From JAIQET01 sp035542575 (GTDB lineage Bacteria > Acidobacteriota > Terriglobia > Terriglobales > Acidobacteriaceae), in NCBI GenBank assembly GCA_035542575.1, contig DATKLE010000153.1:1-64000 (forward strand): a stretch of 64,000 nt of DNA. The letters run 5' to 3'. A program made the translations under genes and the position numbers. Under the pieces are notes generated by a model that saw only the letters and a program-made list of their open reading frames with translations, searched no databases and was not told the origin of the DNA. Positions 7,757-16,470 of the stretch are shown here, one piece after another; the stretch's first letter is position 1; every line of letters starts with the position of its first letter.

Positions 7757-8461
7757 GTGGTCGTGGAAAACTACTTCAACTACTTCACTGAAATCGAAGA
7801 ACACTTTCAGCGGCGCCGGGGGACAATTCTGATGTTGTCCACGCTCGATTGGGCGCTGATTGAGACCTGGAAAGATGCCGGGATCCCGCTGGAGGCGGTG
7901 CTGCGTGGGATTGATGCGACGTTTGAGAACTATGAAAAGCGCCCTGCGAAGACGCGCAAGGTGAATGGACTGGGGTTTTGCTCGCAGGAAGTGCTGGCGG
8001 CAGCCGAAGACATGAAGGAAGCGGCCGTGGGAGCGGCGAAGCCCGAAAGCAAAGCGGCTAAGGGATTCGACGCGGCAGAGATTGCCGGGTTTTTGCGGCG
8101 ATGTGCGGAGAAGCTGGAGGCAGCCAGCCTGCCTGAGGGGAGCGGAGTTTCAGCCCGGCCGCTGGCCAAGGAAACCGCCGCCACGCTGCGAGAACAGGCC
8201 GCTGATCTTGAAGGCAAACAGCCGCGGTTGGAGGACCTGGAGCGCCGCTTGACGGTGCTTGAAGAAAAACTTTTTGCCGTGCTTCTGGCGGCGACGCCGG
8301 ACGATGACATCGTTGCCGTGCGGGCAGAGGCCGACCGCGATCTCGCCCCCTATCGGCGGAAGATGCCGGGAGCGCAGATCGAGCAACTCCACAAGCAGTA
8401 TGTGCACAAGCGGCTGCTGGAGAAGTACGGGCTGCCGCGGTTGAGTTTGTTTTATATGTGA
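7757..8461 (+). CDS. Conserved protein of unknown function
   Basis: 234 residues starting at GTG directly after the coaX stop. I do not recognise a named domain. The N-terminal 85 residues are the compact, ordered part (YFTEIEEHFQRRRG, LSTLDWALIETW, GIPLEAVLRGIDATFENYEK), resembling a small helical DNA- or protein-binding unit. The middle is Ala/Glu/Lys-rich and probably coiled coil. The C-terminus has a second conserved-looking block (APYRRKMPGAQIEQLHKQY). No signal peptide or membrane segment. It is wedged between coaX and the flavoprotein gene, 6 bp from the latter, so it is probably co-transcribed with both. Confidence 0.8.
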   Translation: MVVENYFNYFTEIEEHFQRRRGTILMLSTLDWALIETWKDAGIPLEAVLRGIDATFENYEKRPAKTRKVNGLGFCSQEVLAAAEDMKEAAVGAAKPESKAAKGFDAAEIAGFLRRCAEKLEAASLPEGSGVSARPLAKETAATLREQAADLEGKQPRLEDLERRLTVLEEKLFAVLLAATPDDDIVAVRAEADRDLAPYRRKMPGAQIEQLHKQYVHKRLLEKYGLPRLSLFYM

Positions 8462-8467
8462 CCTCGT

Positions 8468-9634
8468 TTGACTTATCACTTCGACGCATTGATTCTCGGC
8501 GGAGGCGCGGCCGGCCTGATGTGCGCCATTGAAGCCGGCAAGCGCGGACGACGCGTGGCCGTGCTGGAGCGCGCCGACCAGCTCGGCAAGAAGATTCTTA
8601 TCTCCGGTGGCGGGCGCTGCAACTTCACCAATATCTTTTGCCGGCCGGAGCACTTTCTCTCTGCCAATCCGCACTTCGCCAAGTCGGCTCTGGCGAGGTA
8701 CACGCCGGCGGACTTCATCGCGCTGGTCGAGAAACACCGCATCCCGTATCACGAAAAGACCCTGGGACAGCTTTTCTGCGACCGCTCGGCGCGGGACATC
8801 CTGGGCATGCTAGAAAGCGAGTGCGAGGCGGGGGGCGTCCGCAGTTTTCTGGGAATCAAAATCTTGGAGGTGGAACGCTCCACCGACTTCGTGGTTCGAA
8901 CCCAGAACGATGAATTTCGCGCAGCAGCACTCGTGGTTGCAACCGGCGGCCTCTCCATTCCGAAGATTGGCGCGACGGCTTTCGGATATGACCTGGCGCG
9001 GCAATTCGGCCTGGCCATCTGCGAGCCCTCGCCGGGGCTGGTGCCGCTGGTGCTCGGAACTGAAGACCGTTCGCGCTACTGCGATCTGGCGGGGGTCTCT
9101 GCCGAGGTGGTTGCCTCCTGCGGAGATCAGCGGTTCCAGGAGAAGATGCTGATCACGCATCGCGGGCTGAGCGGGCCGGCGATATTGCAGATTTCTTCCT
9201 ATTGGAAGAAGCCGGAGCCGATCCTGATTGACCTGGCGCCTGGGCGCGAAATCACTGCCAGCTTTAGCGATCCGAAGCAGCCGAGAAATTTGGCGGCCGT
9301 GAAATCAGCTTTCCAATCATTTCTTCCCAATCGGCTTGCCAACCGGTGGCTGGATTTCCACGCGCCGGCAGCGTGGACGAATTCCGCTTTCGCTGAACTC
9401 GAGCGGCAGGTACATGCCTGGACGATCACGCCCGCAGGCACCGAAGGGTACGAGAAGGCTGAAGTGACCGCGGGAGGTGTGGACGCCGACGAACTGTCGG
9501 CGAAGACCATGGAAGCCCGCAAAGTCCCCGGCCTGTTCTTCATCGGAGAAGTGGTGGACGTAACCGGGCACCTGGGGGGATTCAATTTTCAGTGGGCGTG
9601 GGCGTCGGGCGCGGCGGCGGGGCGGGCAGTGTAA
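8468..9634 (+). CDS. NAD(P)/FAD-dependent oxidoreductase, HI0933/BaiN family
   Basis: 388 residues. Rossmann FAD-binding motif GGGAAG at residues 11-16 followed by a charged strand end (VAVLERADQLGKK), the family hallmark ISGGGRCNFTN (about residues 45-55), a mid-protein ATGG motif (VVATGGLSIPKIGATAFG) and the C-terminal family block AGGVDADELSAKTME with GEVVDVTGHLGGFNF. The start is TTG at 8468, six bases after the preceding stop. The physiological substrate of most HI0933-type proteins is unknown; reduction of an unsaturated bond is inferred for BaiN members only. Confidence 0.9.
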   Translation: MTYHFDALILGGGAAGLMCAIEAGKRGRRVAVLERADQLGKKILISGGGRCNFTNIFCRPEHFLSANPHFAKSALARYTPADFIALVEKHRIPYHEKTLGQLFCDRSARDILGMLESECEAGGVRSFLGIKILEVERSTDFVVRTQNDEFRAAALVVATGGLSIPKIGATAFGYDLARQFGLAICEPSPGLVPLVLGTEDRSRYCDLAGVSAEVVASCGDQRFQEKMLITHRGLSGPAILQISSYWKKPEPILIDLAPGREITASFSDPKQPRNLAAVKSAFQSFLPNRLANRWLDFHAPAAWTNSAFAELERQVHAWTITPAGTEGYEKAEVTAGGVDADELSAKTMEARKVPGLFFIGEVVDVTGHLGGFNFQWAWASGAAAGRAV

Positions 9635-9678
9635 GCAGATCATGGCCTATCGGATTGCTTGATATGAGCAAGCGCATC

Positions 9679-10209
9679 TTACGGGGGCCCGCCTTGTCGC
9701 TCTCCGTATGCTTCTGAGGGGTTGTGAGGGTTGTAGCGAACGACGTAGTCTGACGCGGGGCAATCACCCATCCTGTCAGACACAAACTTCGGATCGGGAT
9801 CGAGGTACCCCGATGCAGCCCAGACAGAGTACCGTTTGCCTTGCACGAAGTATTCCACGGAACATTGTCCAACATACATTGTGATTGGGAAACGCTGTGT
9901 CGGAGGTTCTTTCACAACCCTCGTGCCGGTTGGTATTCCCTTTACCGCAGGCCAGGTTTCCCGCAGGCGCTGATGTCTTTCCTGCCAGTATTGACCGCCG
10001 AAAACAGCCACCAGACACAAAACCACAATTGCGAAAACGGCGAGGCTTCGCCACCCAACGATGGGGTTGTCGACCGGCCTCGAAATGTCTTCCGATTTCA
10101 CGCCTTTTGCGTCAATGCTCGGCGATGGCTCTGAATGAATTGTATCGTGTGTTCGATTGAGGAAGTACCCAATGTGAGTGGGTTTCTTGTGCACCCCAGT
10201 CCCGCGCAT
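9679..10209 (-). CDS. Single-pass membrane protein, DUF3592-like
   Basis: 176 residues. After about 50 polar residues there is one transmembrane segment (LAVFAIVVLCLVAVFGG), then an extracytoplasmic part ending with YVVRYNPHNPSEAY, the kind of motif shared by DUF3592 proteins. Function unknown. The start at 10209 is only 16 bp from the divergent methyltransferase start at 10226, so the two promoters must overlap the opposite coding regions; a later start is possible. The C-terminal stop is 44 bp from the end of the convergent flavoprotein gene. Confidence 0.65.
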   Translation of the reverse strand: MRGTGVHKKPTHIGYFLNRTHDTIHSEPSPSIDAKGVKSEDISRPVDNPIVGWRSLAVFAIVVLCLVAVFGGQYWQERHQRLRETWPAVKGIPTGTRVVKEPPTQRFPITMYVGQCSVEYFVQGKRYSVWAASGYLDPDPKFVSDRMGDCPASDYVVRYNPHNPSEAYGERQGGPP

Positions 10210-10213
10210 GACT

Positions 10214-10219
10214 TAGAAT
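10214..10219 (+). promoter_or_regulatory. -10-like TAGAAT six bases before a TTG start
   Basis: TAGAAT ends at 10219 and the TTG start of the methyltransferase is at 10226, the spacing expected for a leaderless transcript. A clear -35 was not found. Confidence 0.4.
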
Positions 10220-10225
10220 CCCCTC

Positions 10226-11518
10226 TTGCCCCTCTCCATCGAAAAGCTGGTTTACGGCGGCGACGGACTGGCCCGGCTGCCTGCCGACGAGCATGGGCGC
10301 GGCAAGGCCCTCTTCGTTCCTTTCGTGCTTGAAGGTGAAGAGGTTGCGGTGGCCGTCACCGAGCAGAAGCCGGGATTTGCGCGCGGCCGGGCCGAGCAGA
10401 TCCTGAAGGCTTCTCCTTTCCGCGTCGCCCCAGGTTGTCCTTACTTTCAGCTTTGCGGCGGATGCCACTACCAGCACGCTGCGTACTCGCATCAACTGAC
10501 CATCAAGACCGCTATCCTGAAGGAAAATCTTCGGCGGATTGCCAAGCTGGAATTGGAAAGCGAAATTCACGTTCATCCCTCACCGGAGTGGAACTATCGC
10601 AACCGCGCACGGCTGAAGGTTCGTACTGCGCCGGACTTCGCCCTCGGCTACTTCAAGTTCAATTCGCACGAGCTGCTGCCGGTTGAGCAATGTCCGATCA
10701 GCTCGCCGCTGATCAATCGCGCAATCGCAGTGTTGTGGCAAGCCTACGGAGGCGAAGCACCCTCGCCCGACCTGGATGGAATCCAGGAAATCGAGTTTTT
10801 CGCGAATTCCGACGACACGCAATTGCAGGTCGAAGCCTACTGCGGCCCGGATGTTAGCCCGTCCGTTGCCGCAGAGCAGGCGAAGGAGTTGAAGGCGCTG
10901 CTTTCTGAGGTCTCCGGAGTAGCCGTCTTCCGCAACGAAGTCCGCAGTCCCGAAACCATCGCCGGAGCCGGAACCCCGCAACTGACCTACGTTACTCAAC
11001 ACGCCTCCTACCGGGTCAGCGCCGGCTCCTTCTTCCAGGTCAACCGCCACTTGACCGACGAATTGGTAACTCTCGTCACCGCGGGTCGGTCAGGCCGCAC
11101 CGCGCTTGATCTTTACGCGGGGGTCGGCCTGTTCTCCTCAGTTCTATCTCGGGAATTCGAGCGGGTCATCGCGGTCGAATCATCACCGCTTTCGTATGCC
11201 GATCTGCGCTACAATGCGCCTGGAAATGTGAAGGCAGTTCAGGCGATGTCCGAGCAGTACCTGAAAAACGTAAGCGGCAAGTTGCAGCCCGATCTGGTGG
11301 TGGTGGATCCGCCGCGGAACGGGCTGGGTGAACGCGTAGTCCACGCCCTGGTCTCCCTGGGAGCGCCGCGCATGACGTATGTCTCCTGCGATCCGGCTAC
11401 CCTCTCCCGCGACCTGGGCCGCCTGCTGAACTATGGATATCGAGTAGAGCAGGCGCATCTGGTTGATCTGTTCCCCCAGACCTACCACCTGGAAAGCGTG
11501 TTTCATCTGGTGCGGTAA
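10226..11518 (+). CDS. 23S rRNA (uracil-5-)-methyltransferase, RlmD/RumA-like
   Basis: 430-residue SAM-dependent methyltransferase of the TrmA/RlmCD family that methylates C5 of uridine in RNA. N-terminal TRAM-like beta domain, then an iron-sulfur site with cysteines in PGCPYFQLCGGCHYQHA (about residues 70-85). SAM-binding DLYAGVGLFSSVL lies near residue 300, VVDPPRNGLG near 355, and the catalytic-cysteine loop YVSCDPATLSRDL near 385-397. Which uridine is modified cannot be decided from sequence. The TTG start directly under a -10-like TAGAAT suggests a leaderless mRNA. comEC follows 18 bp downstream. Confidence 0.9.
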   Translation: MPLSIEKLVYGGDGLARLPADEHGRGKALFVPFVLEGEEVAVAVTEQKPGFARGRAEQILKASPFRVAPGCPYFQLCGGCHYQHAAYSHQLTIKTAILKENLRRIAKLELESEIHVHPSPEWNYRNRARLKVRTAPDFALGYFKFNSHELLPVEQCPISSPLINRAIAVLWQAYGGEAPSPDLDGIQEIEFFANSDDTQLQVEAYCGPDVSPSVAAEQAKELKALLSEVSGVAVFRNEVRSPETIAGAGTPQLTYVTQHASYRVSAGSFFQVNRHLTDELVTLVTAGRSGRTALDLYAGVGLFSSVLSREFERVIAVESSPLSYADLRYNAPGNVKAVQAMSEQYLKNVSGKLQPDLVVVDPPRNGLGERVVHALVSLGAPRMTYVSCDPATLSRDLGRLLNYGYRVEQAHLVDLFPQTYHLESVFHLVR

Positions 11519-11536
11519 GCCTTCATTCGTGAGGGT

Positions 11537-14212
11537 ATGAGTTCACAATTCAGCGCAACGGGTGTGCAAACCCCCCACCCTGTCTCTGCAAGAGGCGCAG
11601 AGACAAGGGTGGGCCACCCCTGTAGAGGCGCAGAGAGCAGGGTTGGGCTCCCGCGGCAGCCTCTGCTGTGGGCGGCATTCGCGTTCAGCGGCGGAATCTT
11701 GGCGGGTGAGTACCTGTGGCGCCCGCCGGTGTGGTGGCTGGTGGCGGCGGTGGCCTTTGGAGCGTTTACCGGTTTCTTTCGGCGGCGAAGGCCTTGGCTG
11801 GCTGGGCTGCTGAGCCTGAGTGTCGTGTTTCTTGCGGGCGCGATGAGCATCGAGTTGCGCACGCCGACCGATCCCGGTGCAGGCATTCTGCGTTTTGCCA
11901 ATGGAGAGGAAGTCACCATCACCGCGCACGTGACCAACGACGGGGCTTTGCGGCAGGCAGGCCCCGGGACGCGGCAGGTGCTCGACGTGGAGACCGAGAG
12001 CATCGAAAGTGGAGACCGGTCAGTTGCGGTCCGCGCCGGAGTGCGCATCAGCGTTTACAGCAGAGACTTACCAGGCGAATCTGACGACCCGACCGACAGC
12101 GGCGCTGCGCGCTTATTCCGCTATGGCGAGCGGGTGCGCATTGTGGGCATGCTGCATCCTCCGCGCAATTTCCGCAATCCGGGAGCGTTCGACTACCGGG
12201 CTTACCTGGCGGACAACAGCATTGCAGCGCTCGGTTCGGCCAAAGCCGAAAATGTAGAGCGGCTACCGGGTTTTGCCGGCTCACGCCTGGAGCTCTGGCG
12301 AACCCGCATCCATCGCAGCATCATCGGGAAGATTCATGCGCTGTGGCCGCCGGAGCAGGCCGCGCTGGTGGATGCGATGGTCATCGGCGAGGACGATTTC
12401 ATCGCGCGCGCGACTCGCACGGATTTCCAACGCTCCGGCACCTACCACATCCTGGTGGTTTCTGGAATGAACGTTGGGATTCTGGCCTTTGTGACGTTCT
12501 GGGTGTTGCGGCGGCTGCGAGTCAGCGACCTGGTGGCCAGCACGCTTACGATGGTGCTCTGCGTGGCCTACGCCTTTCTCACCGATGTTGGTCCGCCCAT
12601 CTGGCGGGCCACCTTGATGCTGACTCTCTATCTGGGCGCGAGGTTGCTGTATCGCGAGAAGTCCATGCTCAACGCCATTGGCGCGGCGGCGCTGAGCCTG
12701 CTGGTGGCCGATCCGCGAGTCTTGTTTGGCGCCAGCTTTCAGCTGACCTTTCTGTCGGTGTTGCTGATTGCCGCGGTGGGAGTTCCGATCCTGGAACGCA
12801 CCTCTCAGCCCTACTTACACGGCCTGCGCTATTTGGATTCGACTACCTACGATGTGACTCTCCCGCCACGCGTGGCGCAGTTCCGGCTTGATCTGCGGAT
12901 GATTGCGGGACGACTGGGGCGGTTTCTGGGGAAGCGCATTCCGTTGCCGCTTCTGGCGGGGGGTCTGCGTGCGGTGCTTGCCGGCATTGAAGTGCTCGTC
13001 ATCTCCGCGCTCATGCAGGTGGGCCTGGCGCTGCCGATGGCTTACTACTTTCACCGCGCCACGGTGGTGGGATTGCCTGCCAATATCGTGGTGGTGCCAC
13101 TGACCGGGGTGCTCATGCCCACGGCGATCGCGGCGGTCGCTGCGGGCTGTGTGTCGCCGCTTCTGGCGAAAGCGCCTGCGCTGATTGCAGGCATCACCCT
13201 GAAGGTGATTTCCGGCACCGTGCACGGGCTGGGCATACTTCGGGTGGCCGATGTCCGCGTGCCTACGCCGGGAATGCTGGTGGTGCTGTCCGCGGTCGCC
13301 GCGCTCGCGGTCTGCATGATTTTGGCGCGCCGCCGAGCGCTACTTGCCACCGCCGGCCTCGCCGCGCTGCTCGCCAGCGCTGTCTGGATTTGTGCAGGTC
13401 CACTGCACCCCCAGCTTCGCACCGGAGTCCTGGAAGTCACCGCCATTGACGTGGGCCAGGGAGATTCCATTCTGCTGGTTTTCCCCGATGGACACACTTT
13501 GCTGGTGGACGCGGGCGGGCTGCCGCACTGGATGCACTCAGACTTTGATGTGGGGGAGAACGTGGTTTCACCTTACCTGTGGTGGCGGGGCATTGGCCGG
13601 CTCGACGCGGTGGTGGCCACCCACCCCCACGCCGACCATATCGGCGGCATGGGGGCAATTCTGGCCAACTTCCGTCCCAGGGAGTTGTGGCTGGCGGTGG
13701 ATTCGGAGAGCGCGGACTTGACTCGGCTGCTGCAGGAAGCGAAGGAGTTGGGCGTCAGTGTGGTGCCGCGCAAGGCGGCAGATGACTTTGCCTTCGGCGG
13801 AGCGGCCATTCGCATTCTGGCGCCTGCAGCCGATCCCGGCACGCGGGTCTTGCGGCCGAACGACGATTCCCTGGTGATGAAAGTCACGTTTGCGAACACC
13901 TCGGCCCTGTTGGAAGGCGATGCTGAGCCACAAGCGGAACGGGAGATTACGGGAGAACAGCCGCAGGCCGATCTGCTGAAGGTGGCGCATCACGGCAGTG
14001 CGAAATCAACCATTCCCGAGCTGCTGGACGCGGTGCGGCCGCGTTTTGCGGTGATTTCCGTGGGCGCAGGGAACAGTTACGGGCATCCCCGCGAGGAGGT
14101 GCTGGAGAGGCTGGCGGGAGCGGCGGTCAGAACCTATCGGACCGACCTTGACGGGGCCGTCACGTTCTATCTCGACGGCGATCGGGTCACTCCGCAGGTG
14201 GCTCATCGCTGA
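11537..14212 (+). CDS. comEC: DNA internalization competence protein ComEC/Rec2
   Basis: 891-residue inner-membrane channel for uptake of transforming single-stranded DNA. Several N-terminal transmembrane segments, a soluble OB-like DUF4131 region (about 110-240), the Competence domain (VVSGMNVGILAFV near residue 311, many membrane helices to about 610), then a metallo-beta-lactamase-like domain with DVGQGDSIL (about 638), ATHPHADHIGGM (about 694) and VAHHGSAKS. Odd: residues about 10-42, before the natural-looking start LPRQPLLWAAFAF, are encoded by a GTGGGCCACC-type hairpin repeat. The 3' end overlaps the convergent DUF2007 gene by 26 bp. No other competence genes nearby. Confidence 0.95.
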   Translation: MSSQFSATGVQTPHPVSARGAETRVGHPCRGAESRVGLPRQPLLWAAFAFSGGILAGEYLWRPPVWWLVAAVAFGAFTGFFRRRRPWLAGLLSLSVVFLAGAMSIELRTPTDPGAGILRFANGEEVTITAHVTNDGALRQAGPGTRQVLDVETESIESGDRSVAVRAGVRISVYSRDLPGESDDPTDSGAARLFRYGERVRIVGMLHPPRNFRNPGAFDYRAYLADNSIAALGSAKAENVERLPGFAGSRLELWRTRIHRSIIGKIHALWPPEQAALVDAMVIGEDDFIARATRTDFQRSGTYHILVVSGMNVGILAFVTFWVLRRLRVSDLVASTLTMVLCVAYAFLTDVGPPIWRATLMLTLYLGARLLYREKSMLNAIGAAALSLLVADPRVLFGASFQLTFLSVLLIAAVGVPILERTSQPYLHGLRYLDSTTYDVTLPPRVAQFRLDLRMIAGRLGRFLGKRIPLPLLAGGLRAVLAGIEVLVISALMQVGLALPMAYYFHRATVVGLPANIVVVPLTGVLMPTAIAAVAAGCVSPLLAKAPALIAGITLKVISGTVHGLGILRVADVRVPTPGMLVVLSAVAALAVCMILARRRALLATAGLAALLASAVWICAGPLHPQLRTGVLEVTAIDVGQGDSILLVFPDGHTLLVDAGGLPHWMHSDFDVGENVVSPYLWWRGIGRLDAVVATHPHADHIGGMGAILANFRPRELWLAVDSESADLTRLLQEAKELGVSVVPRKAADDFAFGGAAIRILAPAADPGTRVLRPNDDSLVMKVTFANTSALLEGDAEPQAEREITGEQPQADLLKVAHHGSAKSTIPELLDAVRPRFAVISVGAGNSYGHPREEVLERLAGAAVRTYRTDLDGAVTFYLDGDRVTPQVAHR
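11574..11613. repeat. CCCAC-stem hairpin repeat inside comEC 5' end
   Basis: Left arm CCCACCCTGTCTCTG (11574-11588) pairs with CAGAGACA (11598-11605), one bulged A, and GGGTGGG (11607-11613): a 15-bp stem with a 9-nt loop. It is followed by GCCACCCC and then a partly duplicated half (GAGGCGCAGAGA again at 11625-11636). Same family as 220-248 and 328-356. Confidence 0.8.
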
Positions 14213-14501
14213 GGTCGATTTCGGCGGTCTCATCCCCTGGCGTTTGCCGGTATTCCTCGATCACGCGGCGGGCCTCGTCGGCATCTTCCTCGCGCACCAG
14301 GATGACGGTGCCGCCGACTCCGGGAAGGATGTCCTGCTGGGCGTCGAGGGAAGTCATGTCGGCGTCGATGCCGGCAGACTCCAGCAGCCCGCGCACCACC
14401 AGGGCCTCGGACTCCTGTTCGGTGTCGAACACGCGCACCAGCTTCTCGTTCGGATTGGGACGTTCTTCGGTTTCGTTGGTGGAACCAGGGCGGTCTTCCA
14501 T
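14187..14501 (-). CDS. DUF2007 putative signal-transducing protein
   Basis: 104 residues from the ATG at 14501, chosen over a longer open frame because a strong GGGAGGAG ribosome site sits just upstream and the family core begins here. The core (KLVRVFDTEQESEALVVRGLLESAGID, GGTVILVREEDADEARRVI) is the ferredoxin-like DUF2007 fold; family members are small, of unknown mechanism. The C-terminus is acidic and proline-rich. It overlaps comEC convergently by 26 bp. Confidence 0.8.
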   Translation of the reverse strand: MEDRPGSTNETEERPNPNEKLVRVFDTEQESEALVVRGLLESAGIDADMTSLDAQQDILPGVGGTVILVREEDADEARRVIEEYRQTPGDETAEIDLSDEPPAE

Positions 14502-14816
14502 CGCTCCTCCCGTCTTGACGGCGTATCGGACCTCTGCCACGAAGCCCGGATCGCGCTTAGTGATTCTAACTCCCCCGGGGCGGGATCGGGATGGCGTCGG
14601 GCAGAATGGCCCCAAGCTGCGTCCTTTCACGAAGTTAATGCTCTCGGACACTTCGGTAATTGCCCGCACCAATGGGCGATTGCATTTCACCGGCATTTGC
14701 CCGCAGAATCGGGGCAGTCAGGGGGCGCAACGTCGCCTGGCGGTGGAACATCTAAACTGGTGGTCGGATGGGGCGCAGGCGGTGGGGCTGCGGGCCGTGT
14801 CCGACTTGGGGGGCCC
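14502..14816. other. Divergent intergenic region without visible gene
   Basis: About 315 bp between the divergent DUF2007 gene and the small gene at 14817. It must contain both promoters. I see a CCCCCGGGGCGGGATCGGGA-like G/C run near 14573-14592 but no convincing promoter pair or RNA structure. Confidence 0.4.
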
Positions 14817-15107
14817 ATGGATGGTCTGCAACCGAACGAACGGTCTGGAAGCGCCGGAAAAGATTCAGAAAGCCTAAGCGAGACACAGGAGGAAGCGCGA
14901 AAAATCCGGCGGCTGCAACTGATGATCAGTATGGTCATGTCGGTCATCAGCCAGGACGCCAATCTTACCGTGGAAGAAGCCTCCGAGCTGGTGGCCGGCG
15001 CCAAACGCGCCGCCCTGGCCATGTTCCCGGATAAAGAGCTCGCCTACGATATCCTCTACAAGCCCCGCCTGCAGCGGCTGATGAAGGAAAGATTCCGGCT
15101 GCAGTAA
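14817..15107 (+). CDS. Small conserved protein of unknown function
   Basis: 96 residues from ATG 14817. The first 35 residues are polar and variable-looking; the last 60 (MISMVMSVISQDANLTVEEA, ELVAGAKRAALAMFPDKE, YKPRLQRLMKERFRL) are helical and look like a coherent conserved unit. Soluble, no signal peptide. The longer frame upstream back to 14148 crosses the DUF2007 gene and is not believed. I cannot assign a function. Confidence 0.65.
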   Translation: MDGLQPNERSGSAGKDSESLSETQEEARKIRRLQLMISMVMSVISQDANLTVEEASELVAGAKRAALAMFPDKELAYDILYKPRLQRLMKERFRLQ

Positions 15108-15178
15108 GAAATACTGTTGATTCATGATCGATGATGGAAGGGCGGGGTTCTGTCACCCGAGTGATGTGCGCGATTCGG

Positions 15179-15292
15179 CTACTTGGACTTTCTCCGCTGC
15201 GCCCCGTGCCAAATGGTACTGATCATCACGCGGCTGTGCTGCACCTGGTAGAGCATCACATATGGAGTGCCTCCGATAATGGAAAGAGGAAC
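15179..15292 (-). pseudogene. C-terminal remnant of a ParE/RelE-type toxin gene
   Basis: A 37-codon minus-strand stretch ending at TAG (15179-15181) reads GGTPYVMLYQVQHSRVMIS then TIWHGAQRR, which matches the C-terminal strand pattern of ParE toxins (PYV..Y.V....V.I..I.HG.R). Upstream, a stop codon interrupts the frame immediately and no N-terminal half or antitoxin is present. I interpret it as a decayed toxin gene whose remains now form the leader of the P460 gene. Confidence 0.5.
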
Positions 15293-15294
15293 CT

Positions 15295-15813
15295 ATGAAA
15301 CACTTCACGTTCCTTGTGGTCGCAATTGCAGCAATCGTAGGTCTCGTCGTTTTCAATGTCCCGGCACCAGGACACGCGGGCACGCCGCCCGCACCGTACG
15401 TTACGGAAATTCCCCACGGATACCGTGACTGGCGGTGGATTTCCTCGGCCCACGAAGCCGGCAACCTCAATAGTTTAGGTGCTGTTTTGGGTAACGATAT
15501 TGCCATCAAAGCCTATCGCGAAGGGAGGCTCCCATACCCCGACGGCTCAATCATCGCTGCTCTGCATTACCGCCACGTTCCGTCGGATGAAAACAACAAG
15601 GTCTTCGGCCAAGTGCAGTCTTTTGTTCCCGGCGCTCCCACCAACATTCAGTTCATGGTCAAGGACTCAACAAAGTACGCAGCCACCGGCGGCTGGGGAT
15701 TCGGTCACTTCCAGGACGGCAAAGCTGCCGACGCGGCTTTCATGCAGCCCTGCTTTCCCTGCCACCAGAAGGCCAAAGCGACCGATCTTGTCTTCACTCG
15801 TTATGCACCCTGA
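15295..15813 (+). CDS. Cytochrome P460 family protein
   Basis: 172 residues, exported: signal peptide in residues 1-28 (hydrophobic IAAIVGLVVF). One c-type heme motif, CFPCH, at residues 153-157 near the C-terminus, as in P460 proteins. The fold signature (YRDWRWISSAHE, GNDIAIKAYREGRLPYPDG, GGWGFGHF) supports the family. Characterised P460 cytochromes oxidise hydroxylamine, but the cross-linking lysine that defines that activity cannot be judged here, so the reaction is open. A ribosome site AAGAGGA precedes the ATG. Neighbours are a toxin remnant and a convergent Tat-exported protein gene. Confidence 0.85.
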   Translation: MKHFTFLVVAIAAIVGLVVFNVPAPGHAGTPPAPYVTEIPHGYRDWRWISSAHEAGNLNSLGAVLGNDIAIKAYREGRLPYPDGSIIAALHYRHVPSDENNKVFGQVQSFVPGAPTNIQFMVKDSTKYAATGGWGFGHFQDGKAADAAFMQPCFPCHQKAKATDLVFTRYAP

Positions 15814-16023
15814 TTGCCGGGAATAGAGCAGGGGGCATAAGCCGCCGTGCGGGAGGGGTTGAATGGCGGAGCGTCACTAGAAAACCAGTGTCGTAAGCTT
15901 GTGGGACGGATATAGCTTCCCAAAAACAGCGCTTGATCAGTAGAAAGGCGAACCGAAGCGCAAGCTTGTGCAAACGCTTGATGTGGCCAATAAGGTGTCG
16001 TTCGATCTATACGAACGAGATAT

Positions 16024-16470
16024 TCAGTTCTTGCCGGGTTCGTAATATTTGCCATTCACTTCTTCCCCCATCACGGCAAAATCGCATTTGGACGTTTCGA
16101 GCGGATCAGTCTTGAAGGCGAAGTTGATCGATGGCACTCGCACGCTCGCTTCCAATTTCGCGATCGCCTTAAAGCCTTCAAACCGATACTGCCGCATCGG
16201 ATCTTCGTACTTGACCGATTCGTCAGTGGAGGTAAAGACGAGCTTGAAGTCGAGAAACGCCGGGGTGGTCTCGGCATCCATTGCCGGCCAACGTGGCTGG
16301 TCGATGATCGGCACGTTGGTCATCTGCAATGTGGCGGTCTTTCCGTCCGAGCTGAACGTCAGTCCGCCCACAGGCACTGGAGTGACCCAATAAAGACCTT
16401 CGGGCGAGATCGGCGAATGGAAATCATGAACCTGGTTCGCAGGGACAGCCTGTCCCTTGAATAGGGTCAA
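16024..16470 (-). CDS. Continuation of Tat-exported protein beyond an in-frame TGA
   Basis: 148 codons that follow, without a break in frame, the TGA at 16473-16471. The sequence is protein-like (NQVHDFHSPISPEGLYWVTPVP, NVPIIDQPRWPAMD, RQYRFEGFKAIAKLEASVRV) and reads as the beta-rich C-terminal half of the same protein. Its first codon is TTG, so separate translation by TGATTG coupling is formally possible, but no ribosome site precedes it. More likely it is either a pseudogene half or the readthrough part of a selenoprotein. I do not recognise the family. Confidence 0.55.
   Translation of the reverse strand: MTLFKGQAVPANQVHDFHSPISPEGLYWVTPVPVGGLTFSSDGKTATLQMTNVPIIDQPRWPAMDAETTPAFLDFKLVFTSTDESVKYEDPMRQYRFEGFKAIAKLEASVRVPSINFAFKTDPLETSKCDFAVMGEEVNGKYYEPGKN
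16441..16457 (-). promoter_or_regulatory. Hairpin 13 nt downstream of an in-frame TGA, SECIS-like spacing
   Basis: Perfect 7-bp stem AGGGACA / TGTCCCT with a three-base loop (GGC when read on the minus strand). The first loop G lies 21 nt after the TGA, within the distance range of bacterial SECIS elements. The word also matches the GGGACAGCC repeat family, so chance insertion of a repeat is an equal explanation. Confidence 0.35.

Noticed and set aside
14148..14816. Upstream extension of the small gene at 14817
   Set aside because: It overlaps comEC and the antisense DUF2007 gene, and its composition is not protein-like.
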